NCBI RefSeq assembly: GCF_018304945.1
Contig: NZ_JAGQEE010000004.1
Location: forward strand, 186,001-250,000
From: Collimonas humicola
GTDB lineage: Bacteria; Pseudomonadota; Gammaproteobacteria; Burkholderiales; Burkholderiaceae_D
Reading direction: 5' to 3'
DNA length: 64,000 bases
Numbering within the stretch: the first letter of the stretch is position 1; each line of letters starts with the position of its first letter. Below are positions 1 through 8,106 of this stretch, one piece after another. The notes below the pieces were generated by a model. The model worked only from the letters and a program-made list of their open reading frames with translations, was not told the DNA's origin and did not search any database. The translations under genes were made by a program, and so were the position numbers.

Positions 1-1
1 T

Positions 2-1027
2 ATGAGTTTTCAGATAACGGTTCAGCCTAGCGGCCGACAATTTACTTGCGACGACGGCGAAACCATCCTCAACGCGGCAATACGCGCCGGCGTCGGCCTG
101 CCTTACGGCTGCAAGAACGGCGCCTGCAGTTCCTGCAAGGGCAAGCTGCTGGACGGCGAAATCAGCCATGGCGCACACCAGGAAAAAGCGCTGCCGGTGA
201 AGGAAGAACAGGCGGGCTTCGCCCTGTTCTGTTGCGCCACGCCGCATTCCGACGTCACCATCGAGGCGCGCGAAGTAGCCGGCATCGGTGAATTCCCGGT
301 GCGTAAAATGCCGACCCGGGTAGCCAAGATCGACAAGGTGGCCGACGACGTGGTCGTGCTGTCGCTGCAACTGCCGGCCAATGAGCGCCTGCAATACCTG
401 GCCGGCCAGTATATCGAGTTCATCCTGCGCGACGGCAAGCGCCGCAGCTACAGCATGGCCAACGCCCCCTACAAGGACGAGCACCTGACACTGCATATCC
501 GCCACATGCCGGGCGGCCTGTTTACCGACCAGGTGTTCAGCACCCTGAAAGAGCGCGACATCCTGCGCATGGAAGGCCCGCTCGGCACTTTCTTCCTGCG
601 CGAAGATTCGGACAAGCCGATGGTGCTGCTCGCTTCCGGCACCGGCTTCGCGCCGATCAAGGCGTTGGTCGAGCAATGCGCCCATACCGGCTCGCAACGG
701 CCGATCACCTTGTACTGGGGCGGCCGCCGTCCGCAAGATTTGTACATGATGGCGTTGTGCGAGGAATGGGCGGCGACGCTGCCGAACTTCAAGTTCGTGC
801 CGGTGATTTCGAATGCGCTGCCGGAAGACCAGTGGCAGGGCCGCAGCGGCTTCGTGCACCAGGCGGTGATGGACGATCTGCCGGACCTGTCCGCCTACCA
901 GGTGTATGCCTGCGGCGCGCCGGTGGTGGTGGAATCGGCGCAGCGCGATTTTGTCGCCCTGTGCAAATTGCCGGCGGAAGAGTTTTATGCGGACTCGTTT
1001 ACTTCGGAAGCTGACCTCGCTGCTTGA
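2..1027 (+). CDS. CDP-6-deoxy-delta-3,4-glucoseen reductase-like 2Fe-2S/FAD oxidoreductase
   Basis: 341-residue electron-transfer protein that would pass electrons from NAD(P)H through FAD to a plant-type 2Fe-2S cluster. An N-terminal ferredoxin domain (about residues 1-95) has cluster cysteines at 37, 42 and 45 and a fourth at 77 or 78. A ferredoxin-reductase domain follows, with the flavin motif RSYSMAN at 148-154, an ASGTGFAPI nucleotide-binding segment near 208 and a YACGAP segment near 305. This architecture is shared by AscD/DdhD-like reductases and by phenol hydroxylase or oxygenase reductases. Burkholderiales genomes often carry it as a stand-alone gene, so a role in sugar deoxygenation is not shown here. 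The ATG is the second base of the window, so the ribosome binding site and upstream partners are out of view. Confidence 0.85.
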   Translation: MSFQITVQPSGRQFTCDDGETILNAAIRAGVGLPYGCKNGACSSCKGKLLDGEISHGAHQEKALPVKEEQAGFALFCCATPHSDVTIEAREVAGIGEFPVRKMPTRVAKIDKVADDVVVLSLQLPANERLQYLAGQYIEFILRDGKRRSYSMANAPYKDEHLTLHIRHMPGGLFTDQVFSTLKERDILRMEGPLGTFFLREDSDKPMVLLASGTGFAPIKALVEQCAHTGSQRPITLYWGGRRPQDLYMMALCEEWAATLPNFKFVPVISNALPEDQWQGRSGFVHQAVMDDLPDLSAYQVYACGAPVVVESAQRDFVALCKLPAEEFYADSFTSEADLAA

Positions 1028-1070
1028 CTAACGCGAAGCGGCGGCGGCGTTCTCTGCTCCTTCCGCACTG

Positions 1071-1637
1071 CTAGTTGGGAGAGCCAGGCGTCAGACGCAC
1101 GTGATGCGTGAGTGTTACTTCCTGCCGCGGCCCCGGCTCCTGATCGCGCGACTCTATGCTCACCGCTGGCACTTCCGGCAGAGCGTCGTCGACAGGCGCG
1201 CCCGTACTTGCGTTCGCCACGCGCGTCTGCCGATGCAAGCGCTGCATCGGACGTGTTTTCAAATGGGCTTTTACCTGCTCCGGCTCCCGTGCCGGATGCA
1301 GGTCGATGTTCGGCTCGTCCTCAACTGGCTTAGCCGCTACGGACGGCATAGGATCATTTTCCGCCGCAGTGCTGTCAGCCGCGCTTACAGCCGGAATCGC
1401 CGCAGGCTGCACGCGCTTTACGCGCTTTGCGAGCTCGGCATGCTTTGTCAATTGAGCAAAATGAAAATTGGGAAATTGCCAAAAACCATTTTCCCGAAAT
1501 GCGTAAATGGCTACTGTCAGCAGCGCCAGCAGCAACAACAGCAGCCGTATCCCGGAATACGGTTGCGGCCGCATAAAACCCCGCATCGGACTGACGCTCC
1601 CTGATCCCGTCATGATACGTCGACTCAAATCATTCAT
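1071..1637 (-). CDS. Hypothetical single-pass membrane protein
   Basis: 188-residue protein I cannot assign to a family. A short basic N-terminus precedes one hydrophobic stretch (IRLLLLLLALLTVAIYAF), then a long polar tail rich in Pro, Ala, Glu and Arg with no visible motif. This suggests one membrane anchor and a disordered periplasmic or cytoplasmic tail. The start at 1637 is preferred over an upstream ATG at 1658 because GAGAGG lies about six bases before it. It runs convergent to the reductase gene and diverges from the argD leader region. It may be a genus-level orphan. Confidence 0.6.
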   Translation of the reverse strand: MNDLSRRIMTGSGSVSPMRGFMRPQPYSGIRLLLLLLALLTVAIYAFRENGFWQFPNFHFAQLTKHAELAKRVKRVQPAAIPAVSAADSTAAENDPMPSVAAKPVEDEPNIDLHPAREPEQVKAHLKTRPMQRLHRQTRVANASTGAPVDDALPEVPAVSIESRDQEPGPRQEVTLTHHVRLTPGSPN

Positions 1638-1829
1638 AGCGACCTCTCTTGCCAGCATGCAAATACAACAGCATTAGCCTGCTCAAAAAGGATAATCATG
1701 AAAGATATCAGATTTAATTGCTTTTAAGAACTATTTTGATATTCTTTCCGATGGGCGCTTCGCATCAGCCGGAAGGCCGGGGAAATATGCTCCTGCCTTG
1801 AAATCGGCCAGTCTCGATCAAAGTTTTTT

Positions 1830-1858
1830 TTGACGCACCACACAAAAAGTCCTAATAT
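1830..1858 (+). promoter_or_regulatory. Strong sigma-70 promoter upstream of the argD leader
   Basis: TTGACG at 1830-1835, a 17-base spacer and TAATAT at 1853-1858. This is close to consensus with ideal spacing. Transcription would start near 1865, exactly at a small ATG-led reading frame and about 115 bases before an intrinsic terminator. Confidence 0.7.
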
Positions 1859-1864
1859 TTGCGT

Positions 1865-1981
1865 CATGAACATGACCCAGACCTTGTTGCGACGCCATAT
1901 TTCATTACCTTTGCCAGGTAAGCCGTGCGCGTGAACGCTGTCTGATCACGAAGCCACAGGCGTTGCCTGTGGTTTTTTTTT
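1865..1981 (+). ncRNA. Candidate terminated leader RNA or small RNA upstream of argD
   Basis: A transcript starting near 1865 would fold a small hairpin (TTACCT 1905-1910 with AGGTAA 1916-1921) and end at an intrinsic terminator at 1954-1981. A 22-codon frame (1866-1934, ATG at or next to the predicted start, so leaderless) contains two adjacent Arg codons (CGA CGC, 1890-1895). The segment 1889-1896 can also pair with 1959-1966, which overlaps the 5' arm of the terminator. Because argD follows 32 bases later, this could be an attenuator; it could equally be an independent small RNA. No known RNA family was recognised. Confidence 0.5.
1954..1981 (+). terminator. Intrinsic terminator in the argD leader
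   Basis: CCACAGGC (1954-1961), loop GTT, GCCTGTGG (1965-1972), then nine T. A perfect 8-bp stem with a clean T-run. It sits between the strong promoter and the argD ribosome binding site, so argD needs either read-through or another promoter. Confidence 0.8.
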
Positions 1982-2012
1982 GCCCTCATTTAGGATATTT
2001 AGGAGTAATGCA

Positions 2013-3215
2013 ATGGAATTCAGCGAATACCCGGTTAACGACCTGATGTACATCACCAACCGTCCTCCCCTGGTGTTTACTGAAGGCGACGGCATGTGGA
2101 TGACGGATCACACCGGCAAGCGCTATCTGGATTATCTGCAGGGCTGGGCAGTCAATGCACTGGGCCATTCTCCGCAATGCATCCAGGATGCCCTGGTCGC
2201 GCAATCGAAGAAGATTCTCAATCCTTCGCCCGCTTTCTACAATGCGCCATCGATTGAACTGGCCAACCTGCTGACCGCCAACTCCTGCTTCGACCGCGTG
2301 TTTTTCACCAACAGCGGCGCCGAAGCCAACGAAGGCGCGATCAAGCTGGCGCGCAAATGGGGCAAGAAGAATCCCAACCAGGCCGGCCACAACCGCTTTG
2401 AAATCATCACGTTCAACCACAGCTTCCACGGCCGCACCCTGGCCACCATGTCGGCCAGCGGCAAGCCGGGCTGGGATACGATTTTCGCACCGCAGGTGCC
2501 GGGCTTCCCGAAAGCGGAACTGAACGACCTGGCCAGCGTCGAACAGCTGATCAACGACAAGACGGTCGCCGTCATGCTGGAACCGGTGCAAGGCGAAAGC
2601 GGCGTGATCCCGGCGACCCGCGAATTCATGCAGGGCTTGCGCGAACTGACCAGGAAGCACGGCATCCTGCTGATCGTCGACGAGGTGCAATCGGGCATGG
2701 GCCGCACCGGCGAATTGTTTGCCTACCAGTTGTCGGGCATCGAGCCGGACATCATGACCCTCGGCAAAGGCATCGGCGGCGGCGTACCGCTGGCGGCCCT
2801 GCTGGCGCGTGAAGAGATCGCCGTGTTTGAAGCTGGCGACCAGGGCGGCACCTACAACGGCAATCCGCTGATGACGGCAGTCGGCGCCGCAGTGCTGAAA
2901 ACCTTGCTGGCGCCGGGCTTCCTGCAGTCGGTGAAAGACAAGGGCGCTCACCTGAGCGCCGAGCTGCTGAAACTGACCGAGAAGCACGGACTCGAAGGCG
3001 AACGCGGCGAAGGCTTGCTGCGGGCGCTGAAACTGGGCAGCGACATCGGTCCGCAGATCGTCGATATCGCGCGCGACCTGAATCCGGTCGGCTTGCTGCT
3101 GAACTCGCCGCGGCCTAACCTGCTGCGTTTCATGCCGTCGCTGAATGTGACGATTGCTGAGATCGACCAGATGATTGCGATGCTGTCGGACGTGATCAGC
3201 CAGTTGAAAAAGTAA
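2013..3215 (+). CDS. argD: Acetylornithine aminotransferase family protein
   Basis: 400-residue fold-type I PLP aminotransferase. In arginine biosynthesis ArgD interconverts N-acetylglutamate semialdehyde and N2-acetylornithine, and it can also serve lysine synthesis. The PLP lysine is K252 in the LGKGIGGG motif, the cofactor-binding segment is [17 protein letters not shown], and the conserved [13 protein letters not shown] carries the cofactor aspartate. Length is normal for the family. The ATG at 2013 is chosen because AGGAG (2001-2005) lies seven bases upstream; the out-of-frame ATG at 2008 is ignored. Expression may be controlled by the preceding promoter-terminator leader. Related ornithine or GABA aminotransferases are possible, but the sequence fits ArgD best. 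Confidence 0.88.
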   Translation: MEFSEYPVNDLMYITNRPPLVFTEGDGMWMTDHTGKRYLDYLQGWAVNALGHSPQCIQDALVAQSKKILNPSPAFYNAPSIELANLLTANSCFDRVFFTNSGAEANEGAIKLARKWGKKNPNQAGHNRFEIITFNHSFHGRTLATMSASGKPGWDTIFAPQVPGFPKAELNDLASVEQLINDKTVAVMLEPVQGESGVIPATREFMQGLRELTRKHGILLIVDEVQSGMGRTGELFAYQLSGIEPDIMTLGKGIGGGVPLAALLAREEIAVFEAGDQGGTYNGNPLMTAVGAAVLKTLLAPGFLQSVKDKGAHLSAELLKLTEKHGLEGERGEGLLRALKLGSDIGPQIVDIARDLNPVGLLLNSPRPNLLRFMPSLNVTIAEIDQMIAMLSDVISQLKK

Positions 3216-3238
3216 AACTGAATAAGGGTGGATGCTTG

Positions 3239-3721
3239 ATGACGATCAGAAATCTCTTTATCTGCTGCCTGGCGTTGTTGCTGGCAGCCTGCGGCGGCAC
3301 CGGCTCGGTCCGCCCCGGCTCCGACGACAACACGCCGATCAGCGATAAAGGCAACGATATCGTCATCTACTCGCTCGGCCTGATCGACACCAACTATCGC
3401 TTCGGCGGCAAGAATCCGGAAGCCGGGCTCGATTGCAGCGGCATGGTCAGCTATGTCTACCGCCAGGCGGCCGGCCTCAAGGTCAGCGGCAGCGCGGCCG
3501 ACATTGCGCGCCAGGGCCGTCCTATCAGCAAGGCCGAACTGCGGCCGGGCGACCTGGTGTTCTTCAATACCATGCGCCGCCCGTTTTCGCATGTCGGCAT
3601 CTATATCGGCGACGGCCGTTTCATCAATGCGCCGTCGACCAACGGCAAGGTGCGCATAGACCGTCTCGACAACAGTTATTACGCGGCGCGTTTTGAAGCT
3701 GTCCGCAGATATTTCGACTGA
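3239..3721 (+). CDS. NlpC/P60 family lipoprotein peptidase
   Basis: 160-residue secreted lipoprotein. The N-terminus has a short hydrophobic signal ending in the lipobox LAAC, so it should be lipidated and anchored in the membrane. The rest is one NlpC/P60 domain, a cysteine peptidase fold that usually cleaves peptidoglycan stem peptides. The catalytic Cys is C66 in LDCSGM and the His is H118 in SHVGIYIGDG. It resembles the Spr/MepS group of murein endopeptidases. The ATG at 3239 is preferred over the TTG at 3236. The gene starts 23 bases after argD and ends before a strong bidirectional-looking terminator. Confidence 0.85.
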   Translation: MTIRNLFICCLALLLAACGGTGSVRPGSDDNTPISDKGNDIVIYSLGLIDTNYRFGGKNPEAGLDCSGMVSYVYRQAAGLKVSGSAADIARQGRPISKAELRPGDLVFFNTMRRPFSHVGIYIGDGRFINAPSTNGKVRIDRLDNSYYAARFEAVRRYFD

Positions 3722-3740
3722 TTGACTTCCAATAGTAAAA

Positions 3741-3778
3741 ACGCCGCTCCGATGCAAACCGGAGCGGCGTTTTTTTTT
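3741..3778. terminator. Intrinsic terminator between NlpC/P60 gene and lpdA
   Basis: ACGCCGCTCC (3741-3750) pairs perfectly with GGAGCGGCGT (3761-3770) and is followed by eight T on the plus strand. Preceding A residues give a weaker T-run on the minus strand, so it may also end the pdh operon, which converges here. Confidence 0.85.
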
Positions 3779-3828
3779 GTGTCAACGTGCACTGTATTTC
3801 ATCCGAAACGCAGTGCCATGGCCGATGC

Positions 3829-5928
3829 TTATTTCTTCTTTGGAATGAACAGGTCGGTGATCGTGCCCAGGCCCATTTCAGCCGCGAACATCGGCGTTTC
3901 CGACAGGGTCGGATGGGCATGGATGGTCAGCGCCAGGTCTTCCAGGTCGGCGCCCATTTCCATCGCCAGCACGGTTTCCGCCAGCAGCTCGCCCGCATTC
4001 ACGCCGACAATGCCGGCGCCGATGATGCGTTTGGTCGTCGGATCCCACAGCAGCTTGGTCATGCCGTCGTCGCGCCCCATCGCCAGCGCGCGGCCGCTTG
4101 CCGCCCACGGGAAATTGGCTTTTTCAAACGGGATGCCCTTGGCCTTGGCTTCGATTTCGGTCAGGCCCATCCAGGCGATTTCGGGATCGGTGTAAGCCAC
4201 CGAAGGAATCGTCATGGCGTCGAACTCAACCTTATGGCCGGCGATGACTTCCGCCGCCACCTTGGCTTCGTTGGTAGCCTTGTGCGCCAGCATCGGATCG
4301 CCGCAGATGTCGCCGATGGCGAAGATGTGGGCGACGTTGGTGCGCTGCTGCTTGTTGGCCGGGATGAAGCCACGCTCGTTGACGATGACGCCAGCCTTCT
4401 CTGCCGCGATTTCCTTGCCGTTAGGACGGCGGCCCACGGCCACCAGCACCATGTCGTAGAGTTGCGGCTCCGGCGCCGCCGGCGAGCTGCTGTCGGCGCC
4501 TTCAAAGGTTGCGCGCAAGCCTTCTTTCAAGGCTTCCAGCTTGGTCACCTTGGTCTTCAGATGGATCGCTTCGTAGCGCTTCTCGATGCGTTTCTGCAGC
4601 GGCTTGACGACATCGCGGTCGGCTGCGGGGATCAGGCCGTCGGCGAATTCGACCACGGTGACCTTGGAGCCCAGCGCGTCATACACGCAAGCCATTTCGA
4701 GGCCGATGATGCCGCCGCCGATGACCAGCAGTTTCTTGGGAATCTGGCGCAGCTCAAGCGCGCCGGTGGAATCGATCAGGCGCGGATCGTCGTAAGGGAA
4801 ACCAGGGATTTTGGCGACCGAGGAACCGGCGGCAATGATGGCGTTCTTGAAGCCGACCACCTTTGGACCATCCGCGGTTGCCACGGTGATCGTATTGGCC
4901 GAGCTGAATTCGCCCTTGCCGGTCAGCACCTGCACTTTGCGCGCCTTGGCCAGGCCGGACAAACCGCCGGTCAGTTTCTTGATGACGCTTTCCTTCCAGC
5001 CGCGCAGCGCATCGATATCGATTTCCGGGGCCGACATCTTGACGCCGAAATGCGCCATTTCTTCCGCTTCGGTAATGACCTTGGCGGCGTGCAGCAAGGC
5101 TTTGGACGGGATGCAGCCGACGTTCAGGCACACGCCGCCGAGGCTGGGATAACGCTCGATCATGACCACGCTCTGGCCCAGGTCGGCAGCGCGGAAGGCC
5201 GCGGTATAGCCGCCGGGACCGGCGCCCAGCACCACGGTATCGCACTCGACATCGACCTTGCCGCCGAAACTGGCGGCAGCCGGCGCGGCAACGGCCGGCG
5301 CTGCTGCCGGCGCCGGGGCTGCGGCGGAAGAGGCTGCGGCGGCAGGCGCGGCAGCGCTGGTGGTTTCCAGCAGCACGACCACGGAACCTTCGCTGACCTT
5401 GTCGCCGACCTTGACCTTGACTTCCTTGATGACGCCGGCCTGGCTGGATGGGATTTCCATGCTGGCCTTGTCGGATTCGACCGTGATCAGCGACTGGTCG
5501 ACCTTGACCGTGTCGCCGACCTTGACCATCAGTTCGATGACATCGACTTCCTTGACGTCACCGATATCCGGCACCTTGATTTCAATCGTGCTGGCGACAC
5601 CGGCAGCAGGGGCTGCTGGCGCTGCGGCAGGAGCAGCCGCCGGTGCAGCAGGCGCGGACGCGGCAGCAACGGCGGGCGCCGCAGCGGCGCCAGCCGCTTC
5701 CAGCACCAGGACCAGCGAACCTTCGCTGACCTTGTCGCCAACCTTGACCTTGATTTCCTTGATGACGCCAGCCTGGCTGGACGGGATTTCCATGCTGGCC
5801 TTGTCGGACTCGACAGTGATCAGCGACTGATCCACCTTGACCGTATCGCCGACCTTGACCATCAGCTCGATAACTTCCACTTCTTTGACGTCGCCGATAT
5901 CCGGGACCTTGACTTCAACCATGCTCAT
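3829..5928 (-). CDS. lpdA: Dihydrolipoyl dehydrogenase (E3) with two N-terminal lipoyl domains
   Basis: 699-residue E3 of the pyruvate dehydrogenase complex, reoxidising dihydrolipoamide and reducing NAD+. Residues about 1-78 and 112-190 are two lipoyl domains with lipoylation sites K43 and K154, each in ESDKASM. Each is followed by an Ala/Pro-rich linker. The E3 core starts near 228, with FAD motif GAGPGG at 235-240, redox-active Cys267/Cys272 in [12 protein letters not shown], a second GGGIIG nucleotide motif and HAHPTLSE near the C-terminus. Classical E3 is about 470 residues without lipoyl domains; one such domain is known in Neisseria and Ralstonia E3, so two is uncommon. Last gene of aceE-aceF-BPH-lpdA, 72 bases after BPH. 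Confidence 0.93.
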   Translation of the reverse strand: MSMVEVKVPDIGDVKEVEVIELMVKVGDTVKVDQSLITVESDKASMEIPSSQAGVIKEIKVKVGDKVSEGSLVLVLEAAGAAAAPAVAAASAPAAPAAAPAAAPAAPAAGVASTIEIKVPDIGDVKEVDVIELMVKVGDTVKVDQSLITVESDKASMEIPSSQAGVIKEVKVKVGDKVSEGSVVVLLETTSAAAPAAAASSAAAPAPAAAPAVAAPAAASFGGKVDVECDTVVLGAGPGGYTAAFRAADLGQSVVMIERYPSLGGVCLNVGCIPSKALLHAAKVITEAEEMAHFGVKMSAPEIDIDALRGWKESVIKKLTGGLSGLAKARKVQVLTGKGEFSSANTITVATADGPKVVGFKNAIIAAGSSVAKIPGFPYDDPRLIDSTGALELRQIPKKLLVIGGGIIGLEMACVYDALGSKVTVVEFADGLIPAADRDVVKPLQKRIEKRYEAIHLKTKVTKLEALKEGLRATFEGADSSSPAAPEPQLYDMVLVAVGRRPNGKEIAAEKAGVIVNERGFIPANKQQRTNVAHIFAIGDICGDPMLAHKATNEAKVAAEVIAGHKVEFDAMTIPSVAYTDPEIAWMGLTEIEAKAKGIPFEKANFPWAASGRALAMGRDDGMTKLLWDPTTKRIIGAGIVGVNAGELLAETVLAMEMGADLEDLALTIHAHPTLSETPMFAAEMGLGTITDLFIPKKK
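5456..5531. repeat. 76-bp perfect repeat, copy in the second lipoyl domain of lpdA
   Basis: Identical base for base to 7838-7913 in aceF, in the same orientation. A third, diverged copy lies at about 5788-5863 in the first lipoyl domain of lpdA. The repeat encodes the lipoylation loop, so it reflects domain duplication or gene conversion within the operon. Confidence 0.9.
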
Positions 5929-6000
5929 AGCGTTTGCTCCATGCTCTCTCTCCCTGCCGGAAGACGATGTGTGTGATGTAGGCGATGCGTTGTGCGCCGC

Positions 6001-6570
6001 TCAGGATTTCATTTCAAAACTGTGGATACGCAGCGGCGTGGCAGAACTCTTATCGAATTCGACGCCGGCATGGATGCCGACCTCGGCAATCCGCTGAGCG
6101 CTGATATCCTGGTCGTAGACCGCATACATCGCCCCCAGGGCGAAATTGCGGCCGCTGCCTATGCCCCAGAAACGGTCGAAACTGAATACCTCGCGATACG
6201 AATACACCCCGAAGATGCCGTAAGGATTGGCGATCAGCGCGGTGATCTGCGACGACTCGTAAGGATCGTCCTCGTCTTCCTTGGTGTTCAGGAAATACTG
6301 ATCCTTAAGGATGCCGTGCACCTTGGAAAAAGTTTCGAACACGTCTTCACGGTTAGTCAGCTTGCAGTCTTCGCCCATGCCGGTCAGCAGCTTGCGCATC
6401 ACCGGGAAATGGGCGGCGGTGCCGGCCAGGGTGATATACGATTCGCCGACCTGGAAGATCTTGTTGTTGACCTCGTAGGCATGCGACAAGCGGGTATCGC
6501 CGAATGTCACCAGCGAATCCGAAGCAATCGCGATCTGCCCATTTTTTTTGACGACAACACAGGTAGTCAT
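6001..6570 (-). CDS. Betaproteobacterial proteasome homologue (BPH), Ntn hydrolase
   Basis: 189-residue protein of the proteasome/HslV superfamily. After removal of Met1 the chain begins TTCVVVKKNGQIAIASDS. Thr1 is the expected nucleophile, Asp17 sits where HslV and proteasome beta subunits place it, and K36 in NNKIF is the likely catalytic lysine after a three-residue insertion. The GDTRLS and GIGSGRNFALGA segments match HslV regions. BPH proteins are reported to form double-ring complexes without a dedicated ATPase, and substrates are unknown. No hslU-like ATPase gene is nearby. The ATG at 6570 is preceded by GGAGAACAACT; the reading frame extends further upstream without support. It lies between aceF and lpdA, so it is probably co-transcribed with pyruvate dehydrogenase. 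Confidence 0.8.
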   Translation of the reverse strand: MTTCVVVKKNGQIAIASDSLVTFGDTRLSHAYEVNNKIFQVGESYITLAGTAAHFPVMRKLLTGMGEDCKLTNREDVFETFSKVHGILKDQYFLNTKEDEDDPYESSQITALIANPYGIFGVYSYREVFSFDRFWGIGSGRNFALGAMYAVYDQDISAQRIAEVGIHAGVEFDKSSATPLRIHSFEMKS

Positions 6571-6648
6571 AGTTGTTCTCCATCGGTTTGCCAAACGACC
6601 GCAAGTGGCGGAAAAAGCAGGGTGACGATCTTTTTCCACCCGCTGGTA

Positions 6649-7977
6649 TTACAACAATGTCTTGCGCATGTCGGCCAGGACATCGGCCAGGTAGACGCTG
6701 AAACGCGCACCCATGGCGCCGTCCACCACGCGGTGGTCGTAGGACAGGGAAGTCGGCATCATCAGGCGCGGCACGAACTGCTTGCCGTCCCACACCGGCT
6801 TCATCGACGCTTTCGACAAACCCAGGATCGCTACTTCAGGCGCATTGATGATCGGCGTGAAAGCCGTACCGCCGATGCCGCCCAGCGATGAAATCGTAAA
6901 GGTCGCGCCTTGCATGTCGGCCGGCTTCAGCTTGCCGTCGCGCGCCTGCGCAGACAATTCGCCCATTTCCTGGGCGATCTGGCCGATGCCCTTCTTGTCG
7001 GCATCCTTGATCACGGGGACCACCAGGCCGTTCGGCGTATCGGCGGCAAAGCCGATGTTGTAGTACTGCTTGAGGATCAGGTTTTCACCCTTGCCGTCGA
7101 GCGAGGCGTTGAATGCCGGGAATTTCTTCAGCGCCGCGACGCTGGCCTTGATCACGAACGCCAGCATGGTCAGCTTGACCGGCGACTTGGCCTTGGCGTA
7201 GCTGTCGTTGGCTTGCTTGCGGAACTCTTCCAGCTCGGTGATATCGGCTTCGTCGAACTGCGTGACGTGCGGGATCATGACCCAGTTGCGATGCAGGTTC
7301 GGGCCGCTGAGTTTCTTGATGCGCGACAAAGGCAGCAGCTCGGTCGGACCTTGCTTGCTGAAATCCAGCGATGGCCATGCCAGCAGATCGAGGCCGACGC
7401 CGCTGCCGCCCTTGCCTGCGGCTGCCGCACCATTCGTGCTGACGCTGCCTGCAATCACGCCCTTGACGTAATTCTGCACATCTTCGTGGGTAATGCGGGC
7501 CTTGATGCCGGTGCCGGCGACTTTGCTCAGGTCCACGCCCAGCTCGCGCGCGAATTTGCGCACCGATGGCGATGCGTGCGGGAGGCTGCCGCTGGCCGGG
7601 GCCGGGGCTGCTGCGACCGGTGCAGGAGCCGCTGGCGCCGGTGCGCTTGCTGCTGCTGGCGCAGGAGCTGGAGCAGCAGCTGCCGGCGCCGCGGCTGGCG
7701 CAGGGGCGGCCGGAGCGCTGGCCGGCGTCGCTGCGGCGGCATCGGCTTCCAGCACCAGCACCAGAGTGCCTTCCTTGACCTTGTCGCCCAGCTTGACTTT
7801 CAATTCCTTGATCACGCCCGCATGGCTGGACGGGATCTCCATGCTGGCCTTGTCGGATTCGACCGTGATCAGCGACTGGTCGACCTTGACCGTGTCGCCG
7901 ACCTTGACCATCAATTCAATGACTTCAACTTCACTGACGTCGCCGATATCCGGGACTTTGACTTCCACCATACTCAT
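6649..7977 (-). CDS. aceF: Pyruvate dehydrogenase E2, dihydrolipoyl acetyltransferase
   Basis: 442-residue E2 that moves acetyl groups from lipoamide to CoA and forms the core of the complex. One N-terminal lipoyl domain (about 1-78, lipoylation at K43) is followed by a long Ala/Pro linker, a peripheral-subunit-binding domain near 138-175 and a catalytic domain with the signature DHRVVDG, including H415 and D419. E. coli E2 has three lipoyl domains and Ralstonia two, so one is at the low end; E3 in this operon carries two more. The lipoyl domain is almost identical to those of lpdA. It is 129 bases after aceE, separated by a long hairpin, and 78 bases before BPH. Confidence 0.93.
   Translation of the reverse strand: MSMVEVKVPDIGDVSEVEVIELMVKVGDTVKVDQSLITVESDKASMEIPSSHAGVIKELKVKLGDKVKEGTLVLVLEADAAAATPASAPAAPAPAAAPAAAAPAPAPAAASAPAPAAPAPVAAAPAPASGSLPHASPSVRKFARELGVDLSKVAGTGIKARITHEDVQNYVKGVIAGSVSTNGAAAAGKGGSGVGLDLLAWPSLDFSKQGPTELLPLSRIKKLSGPNLHRNWVMIPHVTQFDEADITELEEFRKQANDSYAKAKSPVKLTMLAFVIKASVAALKKFPAFNASLDGKGENLILKQYYNIGFAADTPNGLVVPVIKDADKKGIGQIAQEMGELSAQARDGKLKPADMQGATFTISSLGGIGGTAFTPIINAPEVAILGLSKASMKPVWDGKQFVPRLMMPTSLSYDHRVVDGAMGARFSVYLADVLADMRKTLL
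7838..7913. repeat. 76-bp perfect repeat, copy in the aceF lipoyl domain
   Basis: Second copy of the 76-bp sequence at 5456-5531, same orientation, 2382 bases apart. Recombination between them would delete BPH and fuse the aceF N-terminus to lpdA. Confidence 0.9.
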
Positions 7978-8001
7978 CGCTTAGCTCCATTCATTCTGCC
8001 C

Positions 8002-8057
8002 GCTGCATATTACGGGCCTGAATTTCTTTTCAGAAAATTCAGGCCCGCATATGCAGC
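8002..8057. promoter_or_regulatory. Long imperfect hairpin between aceE and aceF
   Basis: Arms GCTGCATAT (8002-8010) and ATATGCAGC (8049-8057) enclose a second perfect 13-bp stem (8013-8025 with 8035-8047) around a 9-base loop. There is no T-run after it on the minus strand, so it is not a clean terminator. Likely roles are mRNA processing or stability, or tuning of the E1 to E2 ratio. Confidence 0.7.
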
Positions 8058-8106
8058 CGTGGAAATTTTAATACTGGCTGTTTATCCAGTAATTAAGACC
8101 AGTACC

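Noticed and set aside
3787-5976. 729-codon open frame on the plus strand opposite lpdA
   Set aside because: It is the antisense shadow of a GC-rich gene, with His/Gly/Arg-rich composition and no recognisable domain. The minus strand encodes a clear E3.
6001-6570. Assignment as HslV (ClpQ)
   Set aside because: The length and insertions differ, no hslU is adjacent, and the lysine position is shifted by three residues. BPH fits better.
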